Notes under the pieces: generated by a model
What the model saw: only the letters and a program-made list of their open reading frames with translations
Told to the model about the DNA's origin: nothing
The model's database searches: none
Assembly (NCBI RefSeq): GCF_958298935.1
Contig: NC_084932.1
Coordinates: forward strand, 13,929,501 to 13,993,500
DNA: 64,000 bases
From: Phragmites australis
Taxonomy: Eukaryota > Streptophyta > Magnoliopsida > Poales > Poaceae
Direction of reading: 5' to 3'
In this document: one piece after another, positions 1 to 11,594 of the stretch
How positions within the stretch are numbered: the first letter of the stretch is position 1
How the letters are laid out: the number at the start of each line of letters is the position of its first letter
Translations under genes and position numbers: made by a program

Positions 1-528
1 CTAGCCGGTTAGCAGGTAGGGGTTGAGGGGGAAGCCGCGCCCTGCGGGTTTCAGGGCAGTGCCCTGAAAACCTCTCAGAAATTCATAGATCGTATCTATG
101 AAATGCTATGAAAATCTCATCAGATTGATCATATCAAGCCGATTCCGAGTCATTCACAATGCCTCAATTTTCATTGGATCAATCATATTAATCATCACGT
201 GAGGTTTTCTGGAAATGATGACAACAGGTACAACCTCAATCTGTTGTTCTCCCGACCACTAAGCGGTGCATGCTATCAGCCTCGATGGTGATTCCAGCAG
301 GTAGGGGCAAGTCGCACATGTGGCTAGGTGGGAGATCGAGCTAATCTTTTTGGTCGTATGGTTCCATCAACTCGCACCTCATCCGATCCCAATTACACCA
401 AATCGTGCAGCGACCAATCTATCACATGAACCGATCACTAAAATAATATATCCAATCTATTACTACCACAGATCACATTTATGTGACTGATCTAGATTAA
501 AAACTACGCAAGGTGGCTCCGATACCAC
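1..528 (-). mobile_element. Leader fragment of an LTR retrotransposon, minus orientation
   Basis: No coding sequence is visible. On the minus strand this stretch lies directly behind a primer-binding site and an LTR edge at 529, so it should be the untranslated leader of an LTR element whose body continues to the left of the window. The family is not identified; a large non-autonomous element is possible because no gag-like reading frame is seen. Confidence 0.5.
515..527 (-). other. Primer-binding site, initiator-Met tRNA type
   Basis: On the minus strand this reads TGGTATCGGAGCC, one base different from the usual plant TGGTATCAGAGCC that pairs with the 3' end of initiator methionine tRNA. 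It sits one base from the LTR edge, which starts TGTTGGG on the plus strand. Confidence 0.65.
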
Positions 529-1224
529 TGTTGGGTAACGGGCATGCTACGCTAGCCTAAAATAGAATTTTTCTACTGCATTCACCCAGGAAACCATGAT
601 AGTAGGAGATCTTAGATTGTTACCGCTCGACGCGCAGTGCAACATAAGAAGAGTTGGAGTAGACTAATCCAACGTCGTGCGCGTTAAACTCCTCGAGCAG
701 CTTCTCAATCAGATCCGCGACCAGCCCCACGCAGGTGGTCACACTCCCGAACCAACTCCGAGCAAGTGGTCATTCTCCTCGACCAGTCCCTCGACCAGCT
801 CCCAATCAGGTCTGTCGCATCCTCAACCAGTTTTGAGTGGTTGTGTCGTGCTGTCCGACTAGATCCGAGTGGTCACATTGTGCTCCGCGATTAGATGAGT
901 AGGTACGTCGACCATTTCTTCATGGTAGGTGACCAATCCCGAACACATGGCAATCAACTCGCCGAGAAGATCAGTGCCGCAATAGCAGCAACATCTCTAC
1001 GATATCTACACGTTCTGGGTAGAAACGTCGAGCACCGATGTGCTAGCACTACATGTGCGGCTAGGGTTTTGGGAGATCGTGTAGAAGGCTGCGGCTAGGG
1101 TTTCGGAGTGGCTCAACCTTAGCATGCCCTAACCATGTGATAAGGGCACGTCTCCATAGGATACACACAAGGTGAATTCGCCTCTTATTGTTTTTATTTT
1201 CTTCGTAAAAGAATAGAGTACTAA
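529..1224 (-). mobile_element. Truncated LTR next to the primer-binding site
   Basis: The edge TGTTGGGTAACG at 529 abuts the primer-binding site, which fixes this as the inner end of a 5' LTR read on the minus strand. The outer end is not recognisable because a different LTR fragment begins near 1225. Open frames inside (for example 677-862 and 895-1098) show no domain and are treated as chance. Without the second LTR, age and family cannot be judged. Confidence 0.5.
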
Positions 1225-1984
1225 TAAGTTTTGTGTTATTTTTAGGAATATGGGAGAAGCATCACAACCCCTCCTAGATGTCACTCCTCGAAGGCCAAGT
1301 TTACTAGGACTCAAGGCTGAGCTCTAGTCATGGTCGTGGTCGAAGTCGAGTTCCAGGACAACACGTCAGTAAAACGGGCATAACTCTCTCATACAAAGTC
1401 CGTTTTTGGCAATTTTGGACATTTTGGAAAGCTTACGACGAGCCCTTTCCAATGGATATGAGCTCAACCAAATATTCCTTATAGTTTAGTCAGAGTCAAA
1501 GGAATAATGTGCTGTGTCACCAATTTGAACCCTGCCGGGTTTTGTAATCGTGTCGAAGTCGGAGAGTCCAGGTTGTGCACACATCTCTCCACGGTTGCAC
1601 AATCGTAGGTCGACCTCCTAATGCCCCCCTATATATACATAGTAGCCATCGTAGTTTAGGCTTGATTTTAGCTTAGATTATTCTGTTTAATGTAGTTTTG
1701 CCGTTTATCGGCTTGTTGAACCCCAAACTCCTGTGCTTCTTTGGTAATTAGCAATATTCAGATTGCCTCTACTTGTTCTTGCTCGTGTTCTCGATTCATT
1801 TGCAATAAAAGTCTTCTTGGTGAGGTCAACCACGTCTTGGCACGGTTGATAACCACGGAGTAGTGGTGTAGTGTTTGCGAGGGTTCTTGATCTGTTCTGA
1901 TCATGAGCCTTTGGATCATCAACGTCGAAACTCCACTAATCGACTTATCATATTACCTTCAAAAGATCAGGCAAACACGCATCA
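1225..1984 (+). mobile_element. 5'-truncated LTR of the CRM-like gypsy family
   Basis: The sequence matches, with scattered differences, the LTRs at 55738-56645 and 63459-64000. Shared landmarks are the coding-like GGAGAAGCA(C/T)CACAACC stretch, AAAACGGGCATAACTCTCTC, a TATA box (TATATATA near 1630) and the terminal CATCA at 1980-1984. The first ~150 bases of the LTR are missing, and no primer-binding site or internal sequence follows 1984. It is therefore the right-hand remnant of a solo or 3' LTR. Confidence 0.75.
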
Positions 1985-2690
1985 CCATGCCTCTCCTTAC
2001 ATAGAGCATGCCAATAGGCTCCCATGTTGTAAGCCCTTTAGGACTCTAACTTCTTATGGATCACAATTCAATCAAAACACATATACGAATGCAATTCGCA
2101 TGTTTTGTTCCAACCGATTAGGTGTGTGACCTGTTAGGTTCATGTACAAATGGCTATGACTGGAAAACCCTTTCCAAACCGAAATCAATAAGGGTCCCTA
2201 GCAGGACATGTTGACTCCCGAGTATAAACAAAAGATCATATCGGCTGAACCTTGATATACACATACACCGATCCCTTCGCCTCACGATACCAGTCAAGCT
2301 CAAGGAGAGATATGTGCCACCCTTGTGATAGCTCGACCATTCACTCGATCAAGTAGTGGATTCATCATGACTAACTCTTTAATCATATTGGCATGGCCAC
2401 ACATTTTCTCGATCCAACTACCTCGATGGGCCCAGAGATATCTCTCCTATTATCAAGGAGGGGCAAATTCCATCTTGATCGCTCACACCTCATAACATGT
2501 TTCATGACAATCCTGTATCTAGTTTTGGCATGGGTCAAAATATGCAATTGGAAAAAGTCGAGCTTGTGTGTTCGGCTAGTGATCAAGACCGGGATGAAGG
2601 TGACCAGCGCCTTGGAGTCCCAGCAGTTGACCATACAGATTTAACACCTATTGCACTTAGACATCTAGCCCAACCTCAGTGTTACATTTG
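1985..2690. other. Non-coding, retrotransposon-like sequence of uncertain family
   Basis: Overlapping open frames occur on both strands (for example 2383-2634 and 2393-2644), but neither shows a recognisable domain. The composition resembles leader or LTR sequence of grass LTR elements. It may be the continuation of the element at 1-1224, separated by the inserted LTR at 1225-1984. That link is an inference only. Confidence 0.3.
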
Positions 2691-3227
2691 ATCATCACAG
2701 AGCATACCACCTCCAACACAGAGCTTATCACCACCAACACAGCACCACCACTAATCGATTGCCTGAGCACCCAAGTGCTAAACACCACAACCGAGCTCAC
2801 TCGACTCAATTTCAATTGACTAAACTACCCAGTGGTGAAACTAGAACTCAATTACCAAATCAACCATTAACCTCACAGTCTATCACTTTGCAGCAACCAC
2901 AAACCCCGTCTGGGAGGTGGAGGGAGACGGCAGGCGGTGGAGTACTCACCGCGATGATGTATTGGAGCTCGGGAGGACGAGAATGGCGGCGGGGAGGAGG
3001 ATGACATCGTCGAGGAGGACGGGAATGGCATTGGGCAGGAGGACGGGAATGGCATTAGGGAGGAGGATGACGATGTCGAGGAGGACACGGACAGTGGGTA
3101 CCGGCTCGTGGACCTCCGACGGCATGGGCTCCTCGGCGTCGAGAGGCGTTTTGGCCGACGGCACAGGGAACGGGAAAAATTTTCTATGTGTTAAAGGGCA
3201 TAGGGCGTCGAGCTATTTAATAGGTGA
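2691..3227. other. Purine-rich low-complexity stretch beside the CACTA element
   Basis: From about 2900 to 3170 the plus strand is built of imperfect repeats of GAGGAGGACGGGAATGGCATT-like units, open in more than one frame on both strands. No domain can be assigned. It may be a captured exon or an expanded simple repeat inside the lost left end of the CACTA transposon. A true gene is unlikely, because reading frames this biased stay open by composition. Confidence 0.35.
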
Positions 3228-3228
3228 G

Positions 3229-3398
3229 GAGTTTCACTGCCGGCTCAATATGACCATCGACAGTGAAAGGGTACCTTCACTGCCGGCTCACTAGGACAAT
3301 CGGCAGTGAAACTACTTTCACTGCCGGCTCAATAAGTACATCGGTAGTGAAAGTATTTTCACTGCCGGCCCAATATGTCCACCGGCAGTGAAACCCCT
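3229..3398. repeat. Left subterminal hairpin repeats of the CACTA element
   Basis: Four consecutive units of about 40 bases each begin TTCACTGCCGG and end with a version of CCGGCAGTGAAA. Each unit can therefore fold on itself as well as pair with its neighbours. Subterminal repeats of this kind are the known binding sites for CACTA DNA-binding proteins. Confidence 0.8.
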
Positions 3399-3782
3399 TT
3401 CATTGCTGGTGCCGCGGTGTGCAAAAAATCTGTTTTAGGTTCATGCGTGCGCGCAGAGACTCGAACCCAAGCCCTACACCAAGTAAGACTGAACAAACCG
3501 CTACACTATTTAGATGGTTTTGACTGAGTTTGTACTATCTATATTTATTAACATTAAGTTGACCTAGCAGACCTAATACATATTTATTTAAATTTGAACT
3601 TGCTATATACCACAATTAATTTTTGTATATACCTAAAATCAAAAATCAATATGGTCAATAATAAATATATCTTCCACCATACACTACAAATGAAGCTTTC
3701 ATAACAAAAATGAGGTATAATTGCATCCAAAACAAATTCATACATAGTAATTAATACAATTTAGCTACTTTGTCTTAATGAT

Positions 3783-6700
3783 TCACCCTTCATTATGATC
3801 ACGACGTACATAGGGATGTTCGTCGGTGTCTTCCATGGGACCTAGGTCGATGTCCTCTCCGAAAGGAGGTAGCGCGTCGAATTGATTGTAGTCTTTCTCG
3901 TCAACAATATTCTCCACTCCGATAATCCTTCTTTTTCCTTGAAGAACCACGTGGCGCTCCTACTTGTTATCCGGGTCTGGGTCCTTAACATAGAAGATCT
4001 ACATAACATCATTCGCAAGTACAAATGGTTCTCTGTATCCAATGAGTTTTTGGTCCACTGTAGTCATACCGTACTTATCGATCTTCACACCCTCTGTGAG
4101 TCTGACCCATTGGCACTGGAAAAGAGGAACCTTTAATACTCCATAGTTGACCTTCCAGATCTCCTCTATGAATCCATAATAGGTCTCCCTATTTCCATTG
4201 CAGTCGTAGGCATCTATACAGTACTATTTTGGTTGGAGCTCTTATTATCTTGAGCTCTCGTATAAAATGTATAGCAATTCATGTCATATCCTTGAAATGT
4301 GAGGATTTTAGTAGACATTCTGTGAGCCAACACATTCAACTGAGTACACTCTATCTGCTTATGCATCACTTGTTTGCGTAACCAAGCACCAAAATGATCT
4401 CTGTGCTCTCGCGCGATCCAAACATCGGACTTCCCTGAGTTTCTGGTGCGTAGCATCTTCTGGTGTTCTTCGACATATGGGTCCACTACAACTGATTGTT
4501 GCAGAACTGTAAAATGTGATTGCATGAATGAAACGAGATCGTTAGTGCGGAATGCGTTTGCACCTATCATCCCTTTCCTCTGTAGCCTTCCCTCATGGCG
4601 AGATACAAGCACACCAATCGATTTAAGATTCATGTAGTCGACGCAGAAATCAATGACCTCCTTGGTTCACTAGCCCTTGGCCATGCAGCCTTCCGATCGA
4701 TTTTGGTTACAAACATATTTCTTAAGAACTCCCATGAACCTCTCGAAAGGCTACATCTGATGCAGAAACACGGGGCCAAGAATCCGTATCTCTTTCACAA
4801 TGTGAGCAATGAGATGCACCATGATATCAAAAAATGATGGAGGGAACAATGCCTCAAGCTGGGATAGAGTCTCGACCACGTCCTCCTGCAGTTATCTAGC
4901 TTGGTTGGATCAATGGCCTTCTGTGATATCGTGTTGAAGAATGAACACAGCTTTATGATTGGGTTTTGGACCTTCAGCGATAGAATACCTCTAATTGCAA
5001 TTGGAAGCATCTGTATCATCATCACATGACAATCATGAGACTTCATGCCAGTTAATTTCAAATCTTTCATGTTTACTAGTCTCTTCTCAATGTGCATGAC
5101 ATCGATTGCGTGTTGAACTACCAAATCCGGCCAATAAGCTAAGTCATAAAAAATAGATTTCTTTTTGAACATAGGAGCTCTAAGATTAGATTTTGGAACT
5201 GGTGTACTCCTACATCCCTTTCCAAGGATAACCCTAAGTCCCTTTACCATATCATATACCTATCTCCCAGTGCGATGCTTAAGAGCTGATCGAGTCTCAA
5301 CTTTCCCATCAAAAGCTCTCCTGTTGCTGCGGTATGGGTGATTTTTGCGAAGAAATTTACGATGACCTAGGTACACTATTTTTCAGCTATTCTTCAGCCG
5401 CAAGCTCTCTGTTTCATCCAAACGCTGCACGCATGCATAGTAGCCTTTGACAGTCTGGCCCGATAGGTTGCCAAGGGCAGGCCAATCTTGGATTGTTACG
5501 AACAACATTGCGCGTAGGGTGCAGTTCTCTTGTTTGTATGCATCCCATTCCTGCACACCATCGTTCCACAGTATTACAAGATCTTCCATTAATGGTTTCA
5601 GGTATACATCGATATCGTTGCCAAGTTGCCTCATTCCTGGTATTAGCACCGGCATCATAATGTACTTCCGCTTCATACACAACCAAGGAGGAAGGTTGTA
5701 GATACATAGAGTCACAGGCCAAGTGCTATGACTACTGCTCATGTTGCCGAATGGATTCATCCCATCCGTACTCAACCCAAATCTTATATTCCTCACATCT
5801 TCTGCAAAGGGCTCCTTGTATTTCCTAAAGATGTTTCTCCACTACGTAGAATCAACGGGGTGTCTTATCATTCCATCATCCTTGCACTCTTCGATGTGCC
5901 ACCGTATTAGTTTGGCATGCCTTTTGTTCGCGAATAAATGCTCCAAACAGGAGACTATAGGAAAATACCACATCACCTTGACGGGAGGCCTTTTATTCTT
6001 TCCTTCACCATCGATATCATCACGGTCACGCTTGTACCGTGATGCACCACAGACGAGACACGCCTCCAAGTCTGCATGGTCTCTGCGATACAACATGCAA
6101 TTGTTGGACATGCATGTATTTTCTGCACTTCCAACCCCAATGGGCACACAACCTACTTTGCTTGGTACGTGTTTTCTGGGAGCACATTTTCCTTTGGAAG
6201 CAATTTCGACAAGAACAGTAACAACTCTGTGAAGTTTGTATCAGACCACTCGTTGCTTGCCTTCAATTGTAGCAGCGAAAGCACGGTACGAAACTTTGTG
6301 TGCTCCCTCTCGCAGCCCGGGAATAATGGTGTTACAGAGTCCTCTACCATACGCTGGAACTTTTGAAACCCTCTTTCATTGGTAAAGTTCCCCTCCCCAT
6401 CGCTCAACATCTGCTGCAGATCATCGGCGTCAGCGTCGGCCAACATCTCCTCTAGATTATCAGCGACCAACGTATCTTCGGCATGGGGCATATCGGTGTA
6501 TTCGTCAGCCAGCATATCGGTGCACAAGTTTTCGTATTAGCACCCACATCATAATGTATTGCCCTTCCTGTACGATGTCAGCTTCGCTGTGCTCGGTCCA
6601 ACGAGTATAGCAAAGGTATCTACTGGGTGGTGGAAAACTACTTCTTGTTCTTGCAATCGACGCATGGACAGCACATGTATTGAGACTGTGTATTTGACTT

Positions 6701-6790
6701 GTGCGCCGCGGCTTGTATTAGGAAACAATCCACGCCGTTCTTATACTCTGTGCTCACACGGCTCACATCGTACATCCATCTTCTGTCCAT
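3783..6790 (-). pseudogene. TNP2-type CACTA transposase, decayed
   Basis: Read from right to left, the pieces follow the order expected of TNP2-like transposases. A transposase-associated N-terminus lies at 6790-6638. A linker with PLFPGC and WSDTNFTELL lies at 6527-6153. A segment with the CLVCGASRYKRD cysteine pair and WYFP lies at 6147-5842. The Transposase_21 core has GLSTDGMNPFGNMS and NLPPWLCMK at 5796-5383, then HAIDVMHIEK at 5250-4795. A DUF4218-like part (VSRHEGRL, HFTVLQQ) lies at 4633-4214. A DUF4216-like tail (about 4140-3783) has two in-frame stops near 4000 and 3970. Introns may explain some gaps, but stops and frame changes make it non-functional. The encoded enzyme would cut and join transposon ends in the nucleus. 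Confidence 0.85.
6638..6790 (-). pseudogene. N-terminal transposase-associated segment (short open piece)
   Basis: A 50-codon open stretch on the minus strand starts at an ATG at 6788-6790 with MDRRWMYDVSRVS and contains CCPCVDCKNKK before a TAG at 6638-6640. This is the typical start of CACTA TNP2 proteins (transposase-associated domain, Pfam PF13963), including its Cys pairs. It fixes the 5' end of the transposase gene. The stop directly after the cysteine motif is one of the lesions of the gene. Confidence 0.75.
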
Positions 6791-7655
6791 CTATAATTAT
6801 ATCATTATTGTAAATCTAAATTCATAACATCTAGAAATTTTTGCGATCACCAACTATTAAATTACCTCGTCATCTCCTACCGGCAATTGGCCTAGGTTGG
6901 AGGAGCCGCCTTTTGTATGCTTTCGCGTACGCTTCCAATGAGTATTTGTTGGTACCATTCATAGAAATTTTCTTTATTATTCAATTCTTTTGTAGGACTA
7001 ATTAAGTAAAAATAAAAAAAAACGCTCATACATAAAGTTTATATATTGGAGCTTGCTAATTAAATAAAATATGAAACATATAATTGGATTTTGCTACATA
7101 CCTAAATATCATGGAGAAATTTTCTAATTCATTAAAAATCTAAATATAGGAGCATGCTAATTAATTAAAATATAAAAATATAATTTGAGCTTTCAACATA
7201 CCTAAATATCATGGCTAATTTTTCTAATTCATTATAAATCAAAAATAAATATGCTCATACCTTTCTATATAGGAGCTTGCTAAATTAATTAAAAAATAAA
7301 TATGCTCAAACCTATAGCTAATGTAAATCAATAATAAAGACACTTTCCACTATAAGCTACTAATTGAAGCTCCTGTATAATAAATGAGATATAATTGCAT
7401 CTACATTGTCTTAAAACATTATGGCCATAGGTGCATCTCCATCTTTTCAAAATCTAGAGCAATTTAGCAAATAAAATTTAACTAGAAATGGATTGGGGAT
7501 GAAGTTACATACCTTGGAACACCTAGGGCATGAGAATTTCTCAAAATTTTGAATCCACTAAGAACTTGGTGACTAAAAATGGCCGCCACCGAGCAAACAG
7601 AGCTCCTCTCTGTTGTGTGCTCAGGCTTGGGGAAGTAGAGGGTGACTTTTATATA
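6791..7655. other. AT-rich 5' non-coding part of the CACTA element
   Basis: No reading frame of note. The stretch is AT-rich with several near-repeats (TAAATATCATGG..., GGAGC(A/T)TGCTAA...) and lies between the transposase start and the right subterminal repeats, where the transposase promoter or leader would be. Confidence 0.5.
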
Positions 7656-7932
7656 GTCGAGACATCACTGCCGGCTCATATAATAAGCTGACAGAGATGC
7701 CCTGCTATCACTGCCGGTTGGTGGATTAAACCGACAGTGAAGATGGAGCAGGGCATCACTGCAGGCTCAAGCCAACAGCCGACAGTGATGCCCTTATCAC
7801 TGCCGGTTTGGAAGTCACGATGACTATATTTTTCCCGCGTGGCTTATGAACCGGCAGTGATTCCCCATTATTGCCGGCCCATTAGGAATCGACAATGATG
7901 GGCCGGTATATATAGGAGTTTGTGTAGTAGTG
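7656..7932. repeat. Right subterminal repeats and terminal inverted repeat of CACTA
   Basis: Several copies of CACTGCCGGTT / AACCGGCAGTG occur in alternating orientation. They are followed by the terminal GGAGTTTGTGTAGTAGTG ending at 7932. The next bases, ATG (7933-7935), would be the 3-bp target duplication, but the partner cannot be checked because the left end is missing. Confidence 0.85.
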
Positions 7933-8026
7933 ATGCAAAGTATTTGGACAAAGTACATTATTTTGCTAAGTTGGTAACATAGTATTTCAATTGTTGCATA
8001 TTTATTTCGTTGATTCTTTTATTCAG

Positions 8027-9887
8027 GAGATAAGAGTAGTGGTCAATGATTTGGGGTCACAAAATATTATGCAGATCGTGACTGATAATGGGTCCAACTA
8101 TAAGAAGGCCTGTTAGGTCTCAGAAGGGAATATCCTGCTATCACGTTGTAGCCTTGTGTGGCTCATATGATAAATTTAATGTTGAAATCAGTTGGTGAAG
8201 TTAGAGAACACGACATGATCATTCAAAGTGCAAGGTCTATATCACAATGGCTGTATAATCATTCAAAGCTACATGAAACGATGAAGGCCACGATAGGTGG
8301 AGAGTTGGTGAGGTGGAATGCCACAAGATTTGGTACAAACTATCTATTTCTTGATAGCTTTCTACACCGAAAGGATAGGTTCATGCAATGGATGGCATCT
8401 AGTGAGCTCCAGCAGTCTCGCTACATTAGTTCTGATATTGAGAGATATGCACATAGTTGCCTATCCAGCTTACCATGGTGGGACAATCTTAAAATGGTTG
8501 TCGATTTCGTTCAGCCATTGTGTGCATTCCTCCGATTTGCTGATCAAGACAAGGTGCCAACATTGAGTGAGGTGCTCTTGAGATACACCGTTGTCAAGCA
8601 GGAGTACGATTCGTTATATCGCAATGATAGGGATTCTTTTGAAAAGTACATGGCAATTATCGATCGCAGAATGCATGATCTAGCGAATGAGACCTACATG
8701 AATGCGGGTGATACACTCCTACCACTTGCATTCTTATTGTACTAATGCTTATGTTTCTAATGCTTATGGTACTAATGTTTCGATCAACAACTTGCAGCGG
8801 CCGCACTGAACCCCGCATGCACTACACGTATGGCATGGGTCCAAACTTGTTCAAAGATCTTCGGGTGGCATTCGAGAGGATGACTGATGTTAGTACTGCC
8901 GTGGAAGCACTTATTGAGGTTGAAATATATCAGACAAAGTCTCTATCGTTCGCAGGTTTCACTCGCTTCACGGATGGCTTGTGACGGCAGGACTCAACCT
9001 GGTACAAATTGCGTTGAAATATCTAACCATTGCATCACTTTATCTACTTTTCCAACCCTTATATCACTTTACCTACTCGCAGCGCAATGGTGGTCTATGT
9101 TTGGTTCGTCTACTCCCACACTAACAATGCTTGCCAGAAGCCTAGTGTCTCAGTGCGCTTCATCTAGTGGGTGTGAGAGGAACTCGAGTACATATGCATT
9201 TATCCACACGAAAGATCGCAACCGCTTAAGCTATAAGAAGCTCCATAAGTTGGTATATGTCAACTACAACCTGAGAATACAGAACAATTTGGATGCAGGC
9301 ATCAGGTCGATTGTTGATAATGATCCATTTCAGCGGCTTATGGAGCTCACATTGAACGAGAAGAACAATCCGCTCCGGGACTGGATGGAGACCGGTAGAT
9401 CAAATGCTGCCCCTGAGCTTTATGAGGAGGACACATACAGTGACATACCCCTGCCAACTCACCTGGTGACATACATAGCGAACCCACAAGATTTACAGCA
9501 GTGGGCTGCTAAAGTGGTAGGTGACACACACACGGGAAAGAGGAAGAAGCAAATGGCACATACAAAGAAGAGCAAGAAGATTAAGGGTAAGGGAAAAAGA
9601 TAAGTGCAAAGCGATGAGAGCATGGATAGTGACCCAAAGAGCCCAACTTACCAAGAATCGAATGGCAATAGCTCAAAGATAGATAGTGGTGACAATGATG
9701 GTTAGGGTGCCAATGTTCCTCCATGCCCATCCTCGTGCGTTGCTCCCGTGCAATTCATTGGTGAGAGTCAGTTTTCGCATGCCACATAGGACCAGGACCA
9801 CGGTGCCCCATCCTCATAAAGGCATATCATACAGGGTGGCCACGATGGATCACAAGATAGTGGGAGCTATTCCAGGAACTATGGCAT
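8027..9887 (+). pseudogene. hAT transposase, main part (DUF659 and dimerisation regions)
   Basis: After a plausible splice acceptor (TTTATTCAG ending 8026) the frame gives IVTDNGSNYKKAC, the DUF659-type block. Then comes a long open stretch at 8158-8745 with AHMINLMLKS, WLYNHSKLH and RWNATRFGTNYLFLDSF. The C-terminal hAT dimerisation block, with WWSMFGSSTPTL, SQCASSSGCERN and KLHKLVYVNYNLRIQ, lies at about 9084-9280, followed by a Lys-rich tail. The frame is broken near 8100, between 8745 and 8800, and around 8985-9080, where an intron is also possible. The tail frame (QGGHDGSQDSGSYSRN) runs to the Tat insertion at 9888 and resumes after 24038. The protein would have mobilised hAT elements; it is now inactive. 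Confidence 0.85.
9883..9887. repeat. Target-site duplication GGCAT, left copy
   Basis: GGCAT directly precedes the LTR start TGTCGG at 9888 and is repeated exactly at 24039-24043 after the other LTR. This is a 5-bp duplication as expected of LTR retrotransposon integrase. Confidence 0.9.
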
Positions 9888-11087
9888 TGTCGGAGGATTA
9901 ACTCCTGTCGCAGGGATCCCGAGAGACCCCTTTTTAGAGATTCGGCTAGGGGGATGATCCTGAATAAGTTCGTCGGAGAAATAAATGGAAGTGAAAGTAA
10001 ATGCAATGGCCGGTGGTGGGGGATGATCGACCTAGTGCAAAGGGAAGTAAATGCACCGGAGTTTAGACAGGTTCGAGCCGCACAGGGGCGTAATACCCTA
10101 CTCCTGTGTGGATGTAATAACTGTCCTGAGGAAGTCCCTCAAGGATGTTGCTGGTTACAAGAATATTGTGTCTAACTAAGAGCTTGAGGCTCCTTGTTCT
10201 TGGGCAGGGACTACGGTTTGGTTCTTGGTGCTTCTGTGCTCGATGCTTGCGGTCTCTGGAACGTCTCGGAGGTATCTTTGGTAGGATTCTCTTTCGGTCT
10301 ATTCTTCGTTGATCCTTTTTTCGGGCCACCCTTTCCCTCCTGTGTGACGACTCTTTTATGCACTCGCCGGCCGTGATATGCCCCAAACGGGAAGGAGGGG
10401 GGCACAAGTTCCAAGACGCCATGACTGGAAAAGGCGTCATCATTTCTTCTGGGTGAAGTGACCGGGAGGTGGAAAGCGCGGCGCACGCCCGGTCACCTGT
10501 CACCATAAACGCCCTGGCAACGGGCGCCGTAGGGAGGGCCCACCGGGCAGCCGCAGAGCAACCCGGCGTGCCCGCCCTGTCTTGTCCCTCTCTCCCGAGA
10601 ATGCTTATCCTTGCCCTCGGGGTACCAGGTGCTCGGGGGTACTGTTCACCTACCCGAGAACTCTCTCCCGAGCACTCTTATACGAACCTTCGGGGAACCG
10701 AGTGCTCGGGGGCTGCCGCGTGCAGCCCCGAGCACTCTCTCCCGAGCACTCTCTTTGTGTGGAATCTCGGGGAACCGAGTGCTCGGGGGCTACTGCCCGC
10801 AACCCCGAGCACTCTCTCCTGGAACTTTAGCTCTTCTGATCATCGGGGGACTAGGGTGCTCGGGGGTGACCAGGCACCGGCCCGAGCACTTTCTTCCCGG
10901 TACTTAGACTCCGCAGGTCATCGGGGAACTGGGGTGCCCGGGGACCAGTGACTGTGGCCCCGAGCACCTTCTCCCGGAACTTAGACTTTCCTCACCCCGC
11001 AGGAGGGACCTCGCGGGATGGGGACACGTGGCGGACGGCTAGCCTGGCCTCGGGACTCAGGGACCCCCGGTTTCTGATACACCGACA
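9888..11087 (-). repeat. 3' LTR of the Tat element (1200 bp)
   Basis: Starts TGTCGGAGG and ends ACACCGACA in plus orientation. It is nearly the same as 22551-24038 except that it lacks about 288 bases present there between CTTGTCC and CTCTCCCGAG (roughly 23247-23540). It carries many copies of CCCCGAGCAC and its complement GTGCTCGGGG in facing pairs. Confidence 0.92.
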
Positions 11088-11101
11088 GTAGCCCCCGGGC
11101 C
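11088..11101 (-). other. Polypurine tract of the Tat element
   Basis: On the minus strand GGCCCGGGGGCTAC directly precedes the 3' LTR start TGTCGG. This is the purine-rich primer position for second-strand synthesis and confirms the minus orientation. Confidence 0.8.
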
Positions 11102-11435
11102 TATTGGCAGGCGATGGCACGGAGACTGCGGATGGGCCCTTCGTCGCGCTGAGGCTGGCGTGGACGCCACATGGCAAACTTTCAAGAGGTGACCCTTCAG
11201 AACTGGGCCTCTGGTACAGCCCAACGGGGAGACGAGTGGACGCGCGTCAATACAACTCCCGAAGGGCACGACAACGGGATGGGCGGCACGCGTGACCGTC
11301 ACGCAGATCGAGGAAAATACGCCTGGCAGCCGCTGACGCCGCACGACCAGCGGGAGTTCGCCTGGCGGTTGCGTCGACCGAGGAAACCGTCCCGACGAGT
11401 GCACCGTTGGCAGGAGACGTTTGAATTCTCTGAGA

Positions 11436-11443
11436 TATAAAAG
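11436..11443 (+). promoter_or_regulatory. TATA box for the antisense gene
   Basis: TATAAAAG followed by GAGGAGGGG lies just inside the 3' LTR border, about 150 bases before the ATG at 11595 of the antisense ORF. The spacing allows a transcription start near 11465-11475 and a leader of about 120 bases. Regulation by this box is inferred from position and sequence only. Confidence 0.6.
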
Positions 11444-11594
11444 GAGGAGGGGATCGATCCGTCCCCCTCTTTATGCCATCTTGCGATCTTGCTCTCGTTT
11501 CCTTGACGCTCCTGAGCCCCTAGAATCCCTTAGGCGATCGGAGCGCTTCCCTTTCTTCCTTTCCACCACCCAGACAACCTCCCCCTCCGACAAG

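Larger units (their letters stand above)
3228..7932 (-). mobile_element. CACTA (En/Spm-type) DNA transposon remnant
   Basis: The right end is clear: read inward on the minus strand from 7932 it begins CACTACTACACAAACTCC, the CACTA signature. It is followed by subterminal copies of CACTGCCGG and its complement. The left end shows the same subterminal units (3229-3398) but no matching CACTACTACA terminus was found up to position 1, so the left terminus is lost or the border lies elsewhere. The interior holds a TNP2-type transposase pseudogene on the minus strand. The transposon's right edge abuts the remaining hAT gene sequence. Confidence 0.85.

Noticed and set aside
2873..3294. Protein gene in the purine-rich block
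   Set aside because: Two or more frames on both strands are open at once, the mark of low-complexity sequence rather than a gene; no domain.
3425..3525. Possible functional tRNA gene on the minus strand
   Set aside because: Only a T-arm-like segment is visible; no acceptor stem or anticodon arm can be folded by eye, so it is kept as a finding but not annotated as tRNA.
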